Assembly: GCF_000153725.1 (NCBI RefSeq)
Contig: NZ_DS022280.1
Coordinates: 1-48,857, forward strand
Direction of reading: 5' to 3'
Length of the DNA: 48,857 bases
Origin: Salipiger bermudensis HTCC2601
GTDB taxonomy: Bacteria > Pseudomonadota > Alphaproteobacteria > Rhodobacterales > Rhodobacteraceae
Shown one piece after another: positions 30,206-40,398 of the stretch. The notes under the pieces were generated by a model. That model was not told where the DNA came from and searched no databases. It worked only from the letters and a program-made list of their open reading frames with translations. How positions within the stretch are numbered: the stretch's first letter is position 1; the number at the start of each line of letters is the position of its first letter. A program made the translations under genes and the position numbers.

Positions 30206-31177
30206 TTACTGGATGAGGCCCGCTTCGGTCGCGATGGTACGAAGCTCGTCCATCGTCGTATTGATCGAGCTGGTCAGCTCGTCGCCGGACATGTTGAGCG
30301 GCAGCAGGCCGCGCTCGGCCTGAACCGTGGCGAAGGCGTCGGTGGCGTAGGCCGCGTCGAACGCATCGACCCATTTCTGGTAGTCCGCGTCGGACACGTC
30401 CTTGCCCGTGTAGAAGCCGCGCATGATCGTCCATTCGACATCGTAGCCCAGCTCCTTGGCGGTCGGGATCTCGTCGAACGGCGCGTCGAGGCGCTCGGGC
30501 GACAGCGTCGCGAGGATGCGCATGTCGCCGCTGTCGAGATAGGGGACCATCTCGCCCACGTCGCCGGTATAGACCTCGATCGAGCCACCGAGCAGCGAGG
30601 CGATGGCATCGCCGCCACCGTCGAACGCCACGTAGCGCATCTGCATCGGCGTGCCGCCGGCCTCGCGCATCAGTAGCGCGCCCTTCATCCAGTCCTGCGA
30701 ACCGACCGAGCCACCGGCGCCGACGACCACGTCGCCCGGGTTGGTGCTGAGCGCGTCCATGACGTCGGAGAGGGTCTCGAACTCGCTGTCGGCGCGCACC
30801 ACGACGGCACCGAAATCGGCGCCCGCGGTGGCCAGCCAGCGCACGTCGGTCTCGTCGAACGCGCCGTACTTGCCGAGGATGATGTTCAGCAGCGAGCCGG
30901 TCGAGAACGCAACGATGGCCGAGCCGTCATCGGTGCGGTTGGTGTTGAACTGGTTGAATGCCACTGCGCCGATGCCGCCGGGCATGAAGGTGACCTGCAC
31001 AGGCTCGGAGACGTGCGGCTGAAGGCCGGTCTGCGCCACGCGGCAGGTCAGGTCGAAGCCGCCGCCGGGGTTGGCCGGGGCGACGCATTCGGGGTTGTCG
31101 ATTGCGCTCTGGGCGTAGGCCGGAGCGCCCAGCGTCAGGGCGCAGAGAAACGCGGTCGAAAGACGAGTGATGGTCAT
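30206..31177 (-). CDS. tctC: tripartite tricarboxylate transporter substrate-binding protein, TctC (Bug) family
   Basis: A 323-residue secreted receptor with a signal peptide (ITRLSTAFLCALTLGAPAYA, cleavage near residue 22). The mature part starts ECVAPANPGGGFDLTCRVAQ, the beta-strand/loop that binds carboxylate in Bug proteins, though GGGFD-type spacing is a variation on the common PGGxxD. QDWMKGALLMREAG and DVGEMVPYLDSGDMRILA are further family features. GGGAGG precedes the ATG. Ligand probably a di- or tricarboxylate. It is divergent from the two-component pair. Confidence 0.92.
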   Translation of the reverse strand: MTITRLSTAFLCALTLGAPAYAQSAIDNPECVAPANPGGGFDLTCRVAQTGLQPHVSEPVQVTFMPGGIGAVAFNQFNTNRTDDGSAIVAFSTGSLLNIILGKYGAFDETDVRWLATAGADFGAVVVRADSEFETLSDVMDALSTNPGDVVVGAGGSVGSQDWMKGALLMREAGGTPMQMRYVAFDGGGDAIASLLGGSIEVYTGDVGEMVPYLDSGDMRILATLSPERLDAPFDEIPTAKELGYDVEWTIMRGFYTGKDVSDADYQKWVDAFDAAYATDAFATVQAERGLLPLNMSGDELTSSINTTMDELRTIATEAGLIQ

Positions 31178-31245
31178 GTGATCCTCCCAAAAAATCGGTG
31201 CCCATCGGGCGACGCTCCTTATGCGTCACGATTGCTGTGGCGATG

Positions 31246-31272
31246 CTGACGCCAAACTGACAGGACGCTGAC
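31246..31272. promoter_or_regulatory. three CTGAC direct repeats at 11-bp period, candidate TctD-binding array
   Basis: CTGAC occurs at 31246, 31257 and 31268, exactly 11 bases apart, in the 157-base gap between divergent tctC and the response regulator gene. OmpR/PhoB-class regulators bind tandem half-sites with this spacing, one dimer per pair. It lies 69 bases from tctC and 63 from the regulator start, so it could act on both. Confidence 0.6.
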
Positions 31273-31334
31273 ATGTCGCAGGGCAGCACGGTTGGCGCTT
31301 CTCCGGCTCGCGGCAACGGGATAGGAAAGCGGCC

Positions 31335-32009
31335 ATGAGAATGCTGCTTGTGGAAGACAATGACGAACTGGCCGAGACGATCCTCGATCGCCTTCGCGGC
31401 GAGGGTCATTCCGTCGACCGCGAGTCCAACGGCGAAGAGGCCAACGACCTGCTGCGCTTCTCTTCCTTCGATCTCGTGCTCCTCGACATCAACCTGCCCG
31501 GCCGCAGCGGCTACGAGGTGCTGCGCTCGATGCGATCGCGCGGGGATGCGACGCCGGTCATCGTGCTGACCGCCCGCAGCGAGATCGACGACCGGGTCGT
31601 GGGGCTCGATGCAGGGGCAGACGACTACATGGTCAAGCCGTTCGATTTCCGCGAACTCTCGGCCCGCTGCCGGGTGTTGGCACGGCGCCGCGCCGGGGCG
31701 TCGAGCAACGTCTTCGCCGCCGGCCCGTTCCGCTTCGACCGCGCCGCCAAACAGGCCCATGTGGACGGCGTCCTGCTCGAGCTGCGTGCGCGCGAGGTGC
31801 AGCTGCTCGAGATCATGCTCGACAACCTGGGGCGCATGCTGACCAAGGAAGAGGTGGCCGACAAGCTCTACACCTTCGAGGAGACCCCCAGCCTCAACGC
31901 CGTCGAACAGCTCGTCACGCGGCTGCGCCGCAAGCTCGGCGGCACACCTCTGGTGATCAAGACCGCCCGCGGGCTGGGATACATGGCCTATGTCAGCGAC
32001 GACGACTGA
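31335..32009 (+). CDS. tctD: OmpR-family response regulator, TctD-like
   Basis: A 224-residue regulator. The receiver domain has the acidic pocket at Glu7/Asp8, the phosphoacceptor Asp51 (LVLLDINLPG), Thr around residue 79 (VLTARSE) and Lys in YMVKPFDFRE near 100. The C-terminal winged helix (about 125-220) includes ELRAREVQLLEIMLDNLGRM and RRKLGGTPLVIKTARGLGYM. It overlaps the sensor kinase gene by 20 bases and is divergent from tctCBA, as in known TctDE systems that switch on citrate or tricarboxylate uptake. Confidence 0.93.
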   Translation: MRMLLVEDNDELAETILDRLRGEGHSVDRESNGEEANDLLRFSSFDLVLLDINLPGRSGYEVLRSMRSRGDATPVIVLTARSEIDDRVVGLDAGADDYMVKPFDFRELSARCRVLARRRAGASSNVFAAGPFRFDRAAKQAHVDGVLLELRAREVQLLEIMLDNLGRMLTKEEVADKLYTFEETPSLNAVEQLVTRLRRKLGGTPLVIKTARGLGYMAYVSDDD

Positions 32010-34413
32010 GCCGCGCCGCGGCCATTCGCTGAAGCGCCGCCTGCTCGCCAGCATGGCGGCGGGCTTCATGCTGCTGCTGCTGCTGATCTCGGTGCTGTTG
32101 TGGAACTACGCCCGCGCCGCCTCGAACCGCACCTATGACCTTCTGCTGGCCGGCGCCGCGCTGTCGGTGCTCGAGCGGGTCTCGTACAATTCCGACGGCC
32201 CGACCGTGGACCTGCCGCAATCGGCGATGGACATCCTCGCCCTCGCCGCCGACGACCGCATCACCTACCGCGTGTTTTCGCCCGGTTATGGCGAGATCAC
32301 CGGCACGCCGGACCTTCCGGTTCCCGACGATCTGCGGCCCTCGGCCGAGCCGGTGTTCTACGATGCGAAGCTCGACGAGGGCTTCCGCTTCATCCTGCAG
32401 GGGCGGCAGCTGACCTCCGCCAGCGGCCGTGAATGGGTCTTCGTGCAGATCGGCCAGACGCTCGGCGCCCGCAAGGCGCAGCGCGATACGCTGTTTCTCT
32501 ACGGGATCACCGGGCTTGGCGGCGTGTCACTGATCGGGCTGGCCTTCGTCTGGCTGGCGATCCGCACGTCGCTGGCGCCTCTCGGGGCGATCGCAGACAC
32601 GCTGCTGGCACGCAGGCCCCGCGACCTGTCGCCCATCGAGGGCGACCCGCCGCAGGAGATTTCGGACCTGTTCCGGGCCATCAACAGCTTCATCGCCCAG
32701 CTTGGCCGCAGTCGGGCGCTGACCGAGAGCTTCATTGCAGACGTTGCACATCAGACCCGCACCTCGCTCTCGGCGCTACAGGGCCAACTTGCCCTCGCGG
32801 TCGATGCCGAGGACCCCGAGCGTATGCGCGGCCGCCTCGGCAAGGCCGAGCAGCAGGCCGAGCGTACCGTCCACCTGACCAACCAGCTGCTTGCCAACGC
32901 GATGGTGATCCACCGCTCCGACGATGCCCGCCTCGAGCCCGTGGACCTGCGCAAGCTGGTGCGCGACACGCTGGCCGAGCTGCTGCGCGAGCGCCGGCTG
33001 CGGGCGGCGACGATCTCGCTCGAGGAGACCGGGCTGCCCGGCGGCACCGCGCCGATCCGGGGCGATGCGATCTCGATCCGCGAGGCGCTGCGCAACCTCA
33101 TCGACAACGCCGTGCGCCATGGCGGTCCGGACAACACCATCGTCATCGAGCTTGGCGGCGATGACAGCGCGATCCGTCTTACCGTCTCGGACGCGGGCCC
33201 CGGCATCGCGCCGGCGGACCGAGGGCTGGCGACCGAGCGCTTCACCTCGATCAACCGCAAGACCGCCGGCTCGGGACTGGGGCTCGCCATCGTGCGCTCG
33301 GTCGCCGAAGGCCACGGCGCGCGGCTCGAACTGGGCAGCTCGGCGCTTGGCGGGCTACGGGCAACGATCGCCTTCCCGCGCCTTCTCGCGCTGCTTCTGA
33401 CCTGCCTGACGGTCGTGGCTGGCCCGCGGGGCGCCGCGGCCGAGGAGCTGACGATCTGGGCGTCCACCGACCGGGTCGCCATGGCGCCGCTGATTTCGGC
33501 CTTCGAGGCGCGCACCCCCGGCTTGACCGTCGCCTACCGCGAGTTCCAGACCGTCGACCTGCACCGCGCCCTGCTCGACGTCGCTCCGGGCGAGGCGCCG
33601 GATCTGGCGATTTCCTCCGCCATGGACCTGCAGGTCGATCTGGTGAACCGCGGCCTCGCCCGCCGATTGCGCATCCCCGAGCCGCTGCAGCCGCCCGGCT
33701 GGGCGCAATGGCGCTCGGAGCTCTTCGGCTTCACCTTCGAGCCCGCCGCCATCCTCTTCAACCGCGACCTGCTTTCGCGGGACGAGCTGCCGACCAGCCA
33801 TCGCGACCTGTCGAGCTTCATCCGCGATCGCGAGAACGAGCTGCGCGGCAAGATCGGCGGCTACGATCTGCGACGCTCGGGCATCGGCTATCTCTTCGCC
33901 ACGCAGGACACCATCCAGAGCGTGCAGGCGCAGCGCCTGACCGAGGTTCTGGGCCGCGCCAACATGCGCAGCTATTGCTGCACCGCCGACATGGTCGAGG
34001 CCACCGGGCGCGGAGAGTTGGCCATGGCGCTGAACGTCATCGGCTCCTACGCGCTGAACCTGTCAGTGGCGCATGACAATATCGGCGTTCATTTCCTTGA
34101 CGACTACAACCTCGTCATGTCGCGCAGCGCCTTCGTCCCCAAGACCGCCGGGAACCCCGAGGTGGCCGAGGCCTTCGTGACCTTCCTCCTGTCCCCCCAA
34201 GGACAGCAGCTGATCGACCGCGACACCGTGCTGATCCCCCTCGCCCCGCCGATGGAGGATCTCTCGCCGGCGGCGCAGTTGCTCGCCAGAACAACGGGGA
34301 GCTTCCTGCCGATCCGGCTGGGACCGGGCCTGCTCACGTTCCTCGACGAGATCAAGCGCGCCGAGTTCCTGCGCAGCTGGGATGCGACGCGGGAGCAACA
34401 ATACGGCCCGTGA
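31990..34413 (+). CDS. TctE-like sensor histidine kinase fused to a C-terminal periplasmic solute-binding-protein domain
   Basis: An 807-residue protein. Residues 1-200 are a TctE-type sensor (helix about 18-43, periplasmic 2CSK_N-like domain 44-165, second helix about 170-192). The kinase follows: HAMP-like linker, H-box with His254 in DVAHQTRTSLSAL (Ser replaces the usual Pro), N-box LRNLIDNAVRHG, G1 SDAGPGI and G2 GSGLGLAIVRS. At 464-478 comes a third hydrophobic segment (LLALLLTCLTVVAG) ending in a signal-peptidase-like RGAAAEE, and then 485-807 is a full iron/thiamine-type ABC solute-binding domain (LTIWASTDRVAMAPLI onward). No start codon is available at the join, so this is one polypeptide. 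The last domain would lie in the periplasm. Cleavage there is possible. Confidence 0.88.
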   Translation: MSATTTEPRRGHSLKRRLLASMAAGFMLLLLLISVLLWNYARAASNRTYDLLLAGAALSVLERVSYNSDGPTVDLPQSAMDILALAADDRITYRVFSPGYGEITGTPDLPVPDDLRPSAEPVFYDAKLDEGFRFILQGRQLTSASGREWVFVQIGQTLGARKAQRDTLFLYGITGLGGVSLIGLAFVWLAIRTSLAPLGAIADTLLARRPRDLSPIEGDPPQEISDLFRAINSFIAQLGRSRALTESFIADVAHQTRTSLSALQGQLALAVDAEDPERMRGRLGKAEQQAERTVHLTNQLLANAMVIHRSDDARLEPVDLRKLVRDTLAELLRERRLRAATISLEETGLPGGTAPIRGDAISIREALRNLIDNAVRHGGPDNTIVIELGGDDSAIRLTVSDAGPGIAPADRGLATERFTSINRKTAGSGLGLAIVRSVAEGHGARLELGSSALGGLRATIAFPRLLALLLTCLTVVAGPRGAAAEELTIWASTDRVAMAPLISAFEARTPGLTVAYREFQTVDLHRALLDVAPGEAPDLAISSAMDLQVDLVNRGLARRLRIPEPLQPPGWAQWRSELFGFTFEPAAILFNRDLLSRDELPTSHRDLSSFIRDRENELRGKIGGYDLRRSGIGYLFATQDTIQSVQAQRLTEVLGRANMRSYCCTADMVEATGRGELAMALNVIGSYALNLSVAHDNIGVHFLDDYNLVMSRSAFVPKTAGNPEVAEAFVTFLLSPQGQQLIDRDTVLIPLAPPMEDLSPAAQLLARTTGSFLPIRLGPGLLTFLDEIKRAEFLRSWDATREQQYGP

Positions 34414-34521
34414 CACGAAGCCCGGCACAGCTCGACGGTTGCCGGAACAAGCGCGGTCGCGACGCCTGCAACGGGTCGGCGTGTCAGTGTCGGACGGGAT
34501 CGGGGCTCCGAGCGGAGGGCG

Positions 34522-35538
34522 TCACGCCCCCTGCAGCGGCGCGGTGCTCTGTCGGATCACCAGCTCGACCGGAAGGATGAGCTCCTCGTCGAGCTTCGGC
34601 GCCGCGCGATGTGCAAGCAGCATTTCGGCGGCGCGGCGCCCCAGATGCGCCCGCTTCTGCCGGACCGTGGTGAGCGGTACATTCGCGTAGGCCGCCATCT
34701 CGATATTGTCGAAGCCCACAATGGAGACATCGTCGGGCACCCGCAGCCCGCGCGCCTGCAGACCCGCCATCAGCCCGATCGCCATCTCGTCGTTGTCGCA
34801 GAACACCGCCGTCGGACGCTCGGGCTCGGCCATCAGCGCCGCCGCCGCCGCGTGGCCCGAGGCCAGCGTGAAGGCGCCCTCCATGCGTGCCACGGGCGCC
34901 AGCCCCAGTGCCGCCAGCGCCTGCGCCACGCCCGCGGCACGGGATTGCGACAGCGTGTTCTCGGACGGGCCGGTCACGTGCATGATCCGCCGGTGACCGA
35001 GCCCCAGAAGATGCTCGACCGCGAACCGGGCGCCTGCCGCGTTGTCGGCCAGCACGCGCGGCCCCGCCAGTCCGTCGATCCACTCGCAGGCCTGCACCAC
35101 CGGCGGGCAGGATGGCTGGCTGAACAGCGCCGGATCGAGACTCCCGTCGAGCACGATCAGCCCGTCGGCCCGCGACCGCGTCAGGTAAGAGCGGATTCCC
35201 CCCGTCGGAGATCCGGTGTCGGCGCGCCTCGTGTCGAGAACAAGCAGGCTCAGTCCCTCCTCGCGCAGCGCGTCGGCAATCCCCGCGAGGATCGAGGAAA
35301 AGAACGGATTGGCGAGGTTCGGGACCAGAGCCAGCACGCCGCCCACCTGCTGCTGGCGCAGGTTCCGCGCCATGACGTTGACGGTGTAACCAGTTTCGGC
35401 CACGGCCTTTTCGACCGCAAGGCGCGTACGCTCGGCAACGATGGACGGGTTCGACAAGACGCGGCTCACGGTCGCCACCGACACCCCGGCAAGCTTGGCA
35501 ACGTCGTGGATGCGCGGGGCCTGTTCGGGATCTCTCAA
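34522..35538 (-). CDS. LacI-family transcriptional regulator
   Basis: A 338-residue LacI/GalR repressor. I chose the TTG at 35538 because AGGAG lies 7 bases before it; the frame stays open to another TTG at 35580 with no ribosome site. The helix-turn-helix is RIHDVAKLAGVSVATVSRVL followed by the hinge NVMARNLRQQQVGGVLALV. The effector domain is of the periplasmic-binding-protein type. It is divergent from the sugar operon and two palindromic sites lie between them, so it is the likely sugar-responsive repressor. Confidence 0.92.
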   Translation of the reverse strand: MRDPEQAPRIHDVAKLAGVSVATVSRVLSNPSIVAERTRLAVEKAVAETGYTVNVMARNLRQQQVGGVLALVPNLANPFFSSILAGIADALREEGLSLLVLDTRRADTGSPTGGIRSYLTRSRADGLIVLDGSLDPALFSQPSCPPVVQACEWIDGLAGPRVLADNAAGARFAVEHLLGLGHRRIMHVTGPSENTLSQSRAAGVAQALAALGLAPVARMEGAFTLASGHAAAAALMAEPERPTAVFCDNDEMAIGLMAGLQARGLRVPDDVSIVGFDNIEMAAYANVPLTTVRQKRAHLGRRAAEMLLAHRAAPKLDEELILPVELVIRQSTAPLQGA

Positions 35539-35587
35539 CGGCTGTCTCCTCTCATTCAAATGCGACAATACGACTTTCAAACGGTAT

Positions 35588-35601
35588 TGAAAACCTTTTC
35601 A
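35588..35601. promoter_or_regulatory. LacI-type operator candidate 1
   Basis: TGAAAA-CC-TTTTCA, 6-bp perfect arms about a CC centre; very close to the TGAAAACGTTTTCA shape common for LacI-family operators. Located in the divergent region, 60 bases before the isomerase start. Confidence 0.55.
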
Positions 35602-35618
35602 GAGTGTGTCAGCACTAT

Positions 35619-35634
35619 ATGTAACCGATTACAT
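35619..35634. promoter_or_regulatory. LacI-type operator candidate 2
   Basis: ATGTAACCGATTACAT, an almost perfect 16-bp palindrome with a central CG, the usual LacI-family pattern. It lies 18 bases after the first candidate site ends and 26 bases before the isomerase start, where binding would block transcription. Confidence 0.65.
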
Positions 35635-35660
35635 CTACTATCGGCGACCTGGGAGGGCAC

Positions 35661-36719
35661 ATGCGAACACTGAAAGGCCCCGGCCTGTTTCTTGCGCAAT
35701 TCGTTGGCAGCGATGCGCCGTTCGACAGCTTCGACAACATCACCAAATGGGCCGCGGGCTGCGGCTATCTCGGCGTTCAGGTCCCGACCGGCGAGGCCGG
35801 CCTGATGGATCTCGACCTGGCGGCCACGTCGCGCGACTACTGCCAGGAGCTCGCCGGCACCGCGACCGCAAACGGCGTCGCGATCAGCGAGCTCTCGGCC
35901 CATATCCAGGGCCAGCTCGTGGCGGTCCACCCCGCCTATGACGAGGCCTTCGACGGCTTTGCCCCCGCCGCGCTGCACGGCAACCCGAAGGCGCGGCAGG
36001 AATGGGCCGTCGAGCAGGTGCTCAAGACCATCGACGCCTCGGCCAATCTCGGCATTGACCGGATGGCGGCGTTCTCGGGCGCGCTGGCCTGGCCCTATCT
36101 CTACCCGTGGCCGCAGCGCCCGGCGGGCCTTGTCGAAGCGGCGTTCGATGAACTGGCCAAGCGCTGGCGGCCGATCCTCGACCATGCTGCCGAGAAGGGC
36201 GTGAAGATCTGCTACGAGATCCATCCCGGCGAAGACCTGCATGACGGCGCCAGCTTCGAGATGTTCCTCGACCGGGTCGACCAGCATCCGGCGGCGATGA
36301 TGCTCTACGATCCGAGCCACTACCTCCTGCAGCAGCTCGACTACATCGCCCATCTCGACATCTATGCCGAGCGCATCGGCATGTTCCACGTCAAGGACGC
36401 CGAGTTCCGCCCCACGGGGCGGCAGGGCGTCTATGGCGGCTTCCAGTCCTGGGTCGACCGAGCGGGCCGCTTCCGCAGCCCCGGCGACGGGCAGGTCGAT
36501 TTCAAGGCGATCTTCGCCAAGCTCGCGGCCATGGATTTCGACGGCTGGGCGGTGGTCGAGTGGGAATGCGCCCTTAAGCACCCCGAGGACGGCGCCCGCG
36601 AAGGCGCGCAGTTCGTCAAGGATCACATCATTCGCGTCACCGAGCACGCGTTCGACGATTTCGCGGCGTCAGGCACTGACCAGGCCGCGAACCTGCGGAT
36701 GCTCGGGCTGGAGGGCTGA
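35661..36719 (+). CDS. sugar phosphate isomerase/epimerase (AP-endonuclease-2-like TIM barrel)
   Basis: A 352-residue protein of the xylose-isomerase-like TIM-barrel superfamily. Metal-ligand stretches are visible: ISELSAHIQGQLVAVHP near 73-89, ICYEIHPGED (Glu and His, about 184-193), YDPSHYLLQQ, MFHVKDAEF (His, Asp), and VVEWECALKH (Glu) near the end. It should isomerise or epimerise a sugar or cyclitol using a divalent metal. First gene of the operon, with the next gene starting 4 bases after its stop. Similar genes accompany inositol and rare-sugar oxidoreductases. Confidence 0.9.
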   Translation: MRTLKGPGLFLAQFVGSDAPFDSFDNITKWAAGCGYLGVQVPTGEAGLMDLDLAATSRDYCQELAGTATANGVAISELSAHIQGQLVAVHPAYDEAFDGFAPAALHGNPKARQEWAVEQVLKTIDASANLGIDRMAAFSGALAWPYLYPWPQRPAGLVEAAFDELAKRWRPILDHAAEKGVKICYEIHPGEDLHDGASFEMFLDRVDQHPAAMMLYDPSHYLLQQLDYIAHLDIYAERIGMFHVKDAEFRPTGRQGVYGGFQSWVDRAGRFRSPGDGQVDFKAIFAKLAAMDFDGWAVVEWECALKHPEDGAREGAQFVKDHIIRVTEHAFDDFAASGTDQAANLRMLGLEG

Positions 36720-36723
36720 CACC

Positions 36724-37840
36724 ATGACCCACACTCCCATCAGGCTCGGCATGGTCGGCGGCGGCAAGGGCGCGATGATCGGCAATGTGCACCGCATCGC
36801 GGCACGGCTCGACAACCGCTTTGCGCTGATCGCCGGCGCGCTCTCGACCACGCCCGAGCGCAACGCCGAGAGCGCCGCCGAGATCGGCATCGCGCCGGAG
36901 CGGACCTATGACGATTTCGCTGTCATGGCGCGCGAGGAAGCGGCCCGCCCCGACGGCATCGAGGCGGTGTCGATCTGCACGCCCAACCACGTGCACTTTC
37001 CCGCCGCCAAGGCGTTCCTCGAGGCTGGCATCCACGTCATCTGCGACAAGCCAATGACCTCGACGCTCGAGGACGCCCGCGCGCTGGCGCAGATCGCCGA
37101 AGAGGCCCGCGCGCTCTTCGTTCTGACCCACAACTACTCGGCCTATCCGCAGCTGCGGCTGGCGCGCGAGATGATCGCGCGCGGCGATCTCGGGCCGATC
37201 CGACTGGTGCAGGTGGAATACGCGCAGGACTGGCTGGCCCGGCCCAGCGACAGCAAGCAGGCGGCTTGGCGCGGCGATCCCAAGAAGGCCGGCGCGGGCG
37301 GCTCGATCGGCGATATCGGCACCCACGCCTTCCAGCTCGCCCGCTTTGTCAGCGGCATGGTGCCGGAGCGGCTGGCGGCGGACCTGACCAGCTTCGTCCC
37401 CGGCCGCGCGGTCGACGACAACGCCCAGATCATGATGCGCTATGCCTCCGGCGCCAAGGGCGCGCTCTGGTGCAGCCAGGTCGCGCCGGGCACCGAGAAC
37501 GGGCTCAAGCTGCGCATCTACGGCGAGACCGCCGGGATCGAATGGGCTCACGAGACGCCCGAGACCCTGTGGTTCACCAAGCTCGGAGAGCCGGCGCGCA
37601 AGCTGCGTCGCGGCGCCGAGACCATGGCCGGCAGCCGCGTGCCGCCGGGCCATCCCGAGGGCTATCTCGAGGGCTTTGCCAACATCTACGCCGAGGCCGC
37701 CTGCGCGATCCGCGCGAGGCAGGCCGGGCAGCCGCACGAGACCCTGCTCCCGGGCATCCGCGACGGGGTCGAGGGGCTCGAGTTCATCGATGCCTGCATC
37801 CGCTCGGCCGAGGCCGACAGCGCCTGGGTGGAGGTGGGCC

Positions 37841-37848
<8 letters not shown>
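36724..37848 (+). CDS. Gfo/Idh/MocA-family NAD(P)-dependent oxidoreductase
   Basis: A 374-residue protein from the ATG at 36724. The N-terminal Rossmann domain has GMVGGGKGAMIGNVH (about 9-23), and the family motif with catalytic Lys is CDKPM near residue 113-117. The C-terminal domain contains GSIGDIGTHAFQLARF (about 194-209), with the conserved Asp/His pair. It oxidises or reduces a sugar or cyclitol at one hydroxyl. Works beside the isomerase, as in scyllo-inositol or other polyol routes. Its stop overlaps the ATPase gene start by 8 bases. Confidence 0.92.
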
Positions 37849-39342
<1,494 letters not shown>

Positions 39343-39346
<4 letters not shown>

Positions 39347-40350
39347 CCATGGCGACGGCATCGAAAACCAATTCGCAAGGCGCGGGCCGCAAGATCAACC
39401 TTCAGGTGATCGGCCCCGTCGTTGCGCTCATCGCGCTGATCCTGATCGGCATGGCGCTGAACTCCAACTTCCTGAGCTACGCCAACATCACCAACGTACT
39501 GGCACGCTCGGCCTTCATCGGCATCATCGCGGTGGGCATGACATTTGTGATCACCGCCGGCGGGCTCGACCTGTCGGTTGGCTCGATGGCCGCCTTCGTG
39601 GCGGGCCTGATGATCCTGACCATGAACACGCTGACCGAAAGCATGGGCGTCACCCTGCCGGTGATCCTTCTGGGGGTCGCGCTGGCGCTGGCCGCCGGGC
39701 TGATCGCCGGGATCATCAATGGCGTGCTGATCACGCGGGTCGGCATCGAGGCCTTCATCGTGACGCTGGGCACCATGGGCATCTACCGCTCGCTGATCAC
39801 GTGGCTGGCCGATGGCGGCACGCTAAGCCTCGGCTTCGAGATGCGCGAGCTCTACCGCCCGGTCTATTACGGCGGCATCGCCGGCATCAGCTGGCCGATC
39901 ATCGCCTTCGCCGTGGTGGCGATCATCGGCGAGATCGTCATGCGCCACACCGCCTTCGGCCGCCACTGCGCCGCCATCGGCTCGAACGAGCGCGTCGCGC
40001 GCTACTCCTCGATCGCGGTGCTCAAGGTGCGGCTGGCCACCTATGCCCTGCTCGGCCTGCTGGTGGGCTTCGCGGTGGTGATGTACGTGCCGCGCCTCGG
40101 CTCGGCCTCAGCCTCCACCGGCCTGCTCTGGGAGCTCGAGGCGATCGCCGCGGTGATCATCGGCGGCACGCTTCTGAAGGGCGGCTTCGGCCGGGTCTGG
40201 GGCACCGTCGTGGGCGTCCTGATCCTGAGCCTGATCGGCAACATCCTCAACCTCACCGATTTCGTGAGCCCCTACCTGAACGGAGCGATCCAGGGGGCTG
40301 TCATCATCCTCGCGGTGGTCATGCAGCGCAAGAGCGCCAGCGACCGCTGA
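39343..40350 (+). CDS. sugar ABC transporter permease (RbsC type)
   Basis: A 335-residue membrane protein with eight or more helices and the CUT2 permease features VGMTFVITAGGLDLSVGSMA (about 66-85), GIEAFIVTLGTMGIYR and GGTLLKGGFGRVWGTVVG near the end. It works with the double ATPase and the binding protein encoded next. A methionine 3 residues in (MTMA) could also be the start; both overlap the ATPase stop region. Confidence 0.94.
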
Positions 40351-40398
40351 GAGACCGCCTGACTGCAACGTCGTCTTTTCCATGGGAGGTACTACCAG

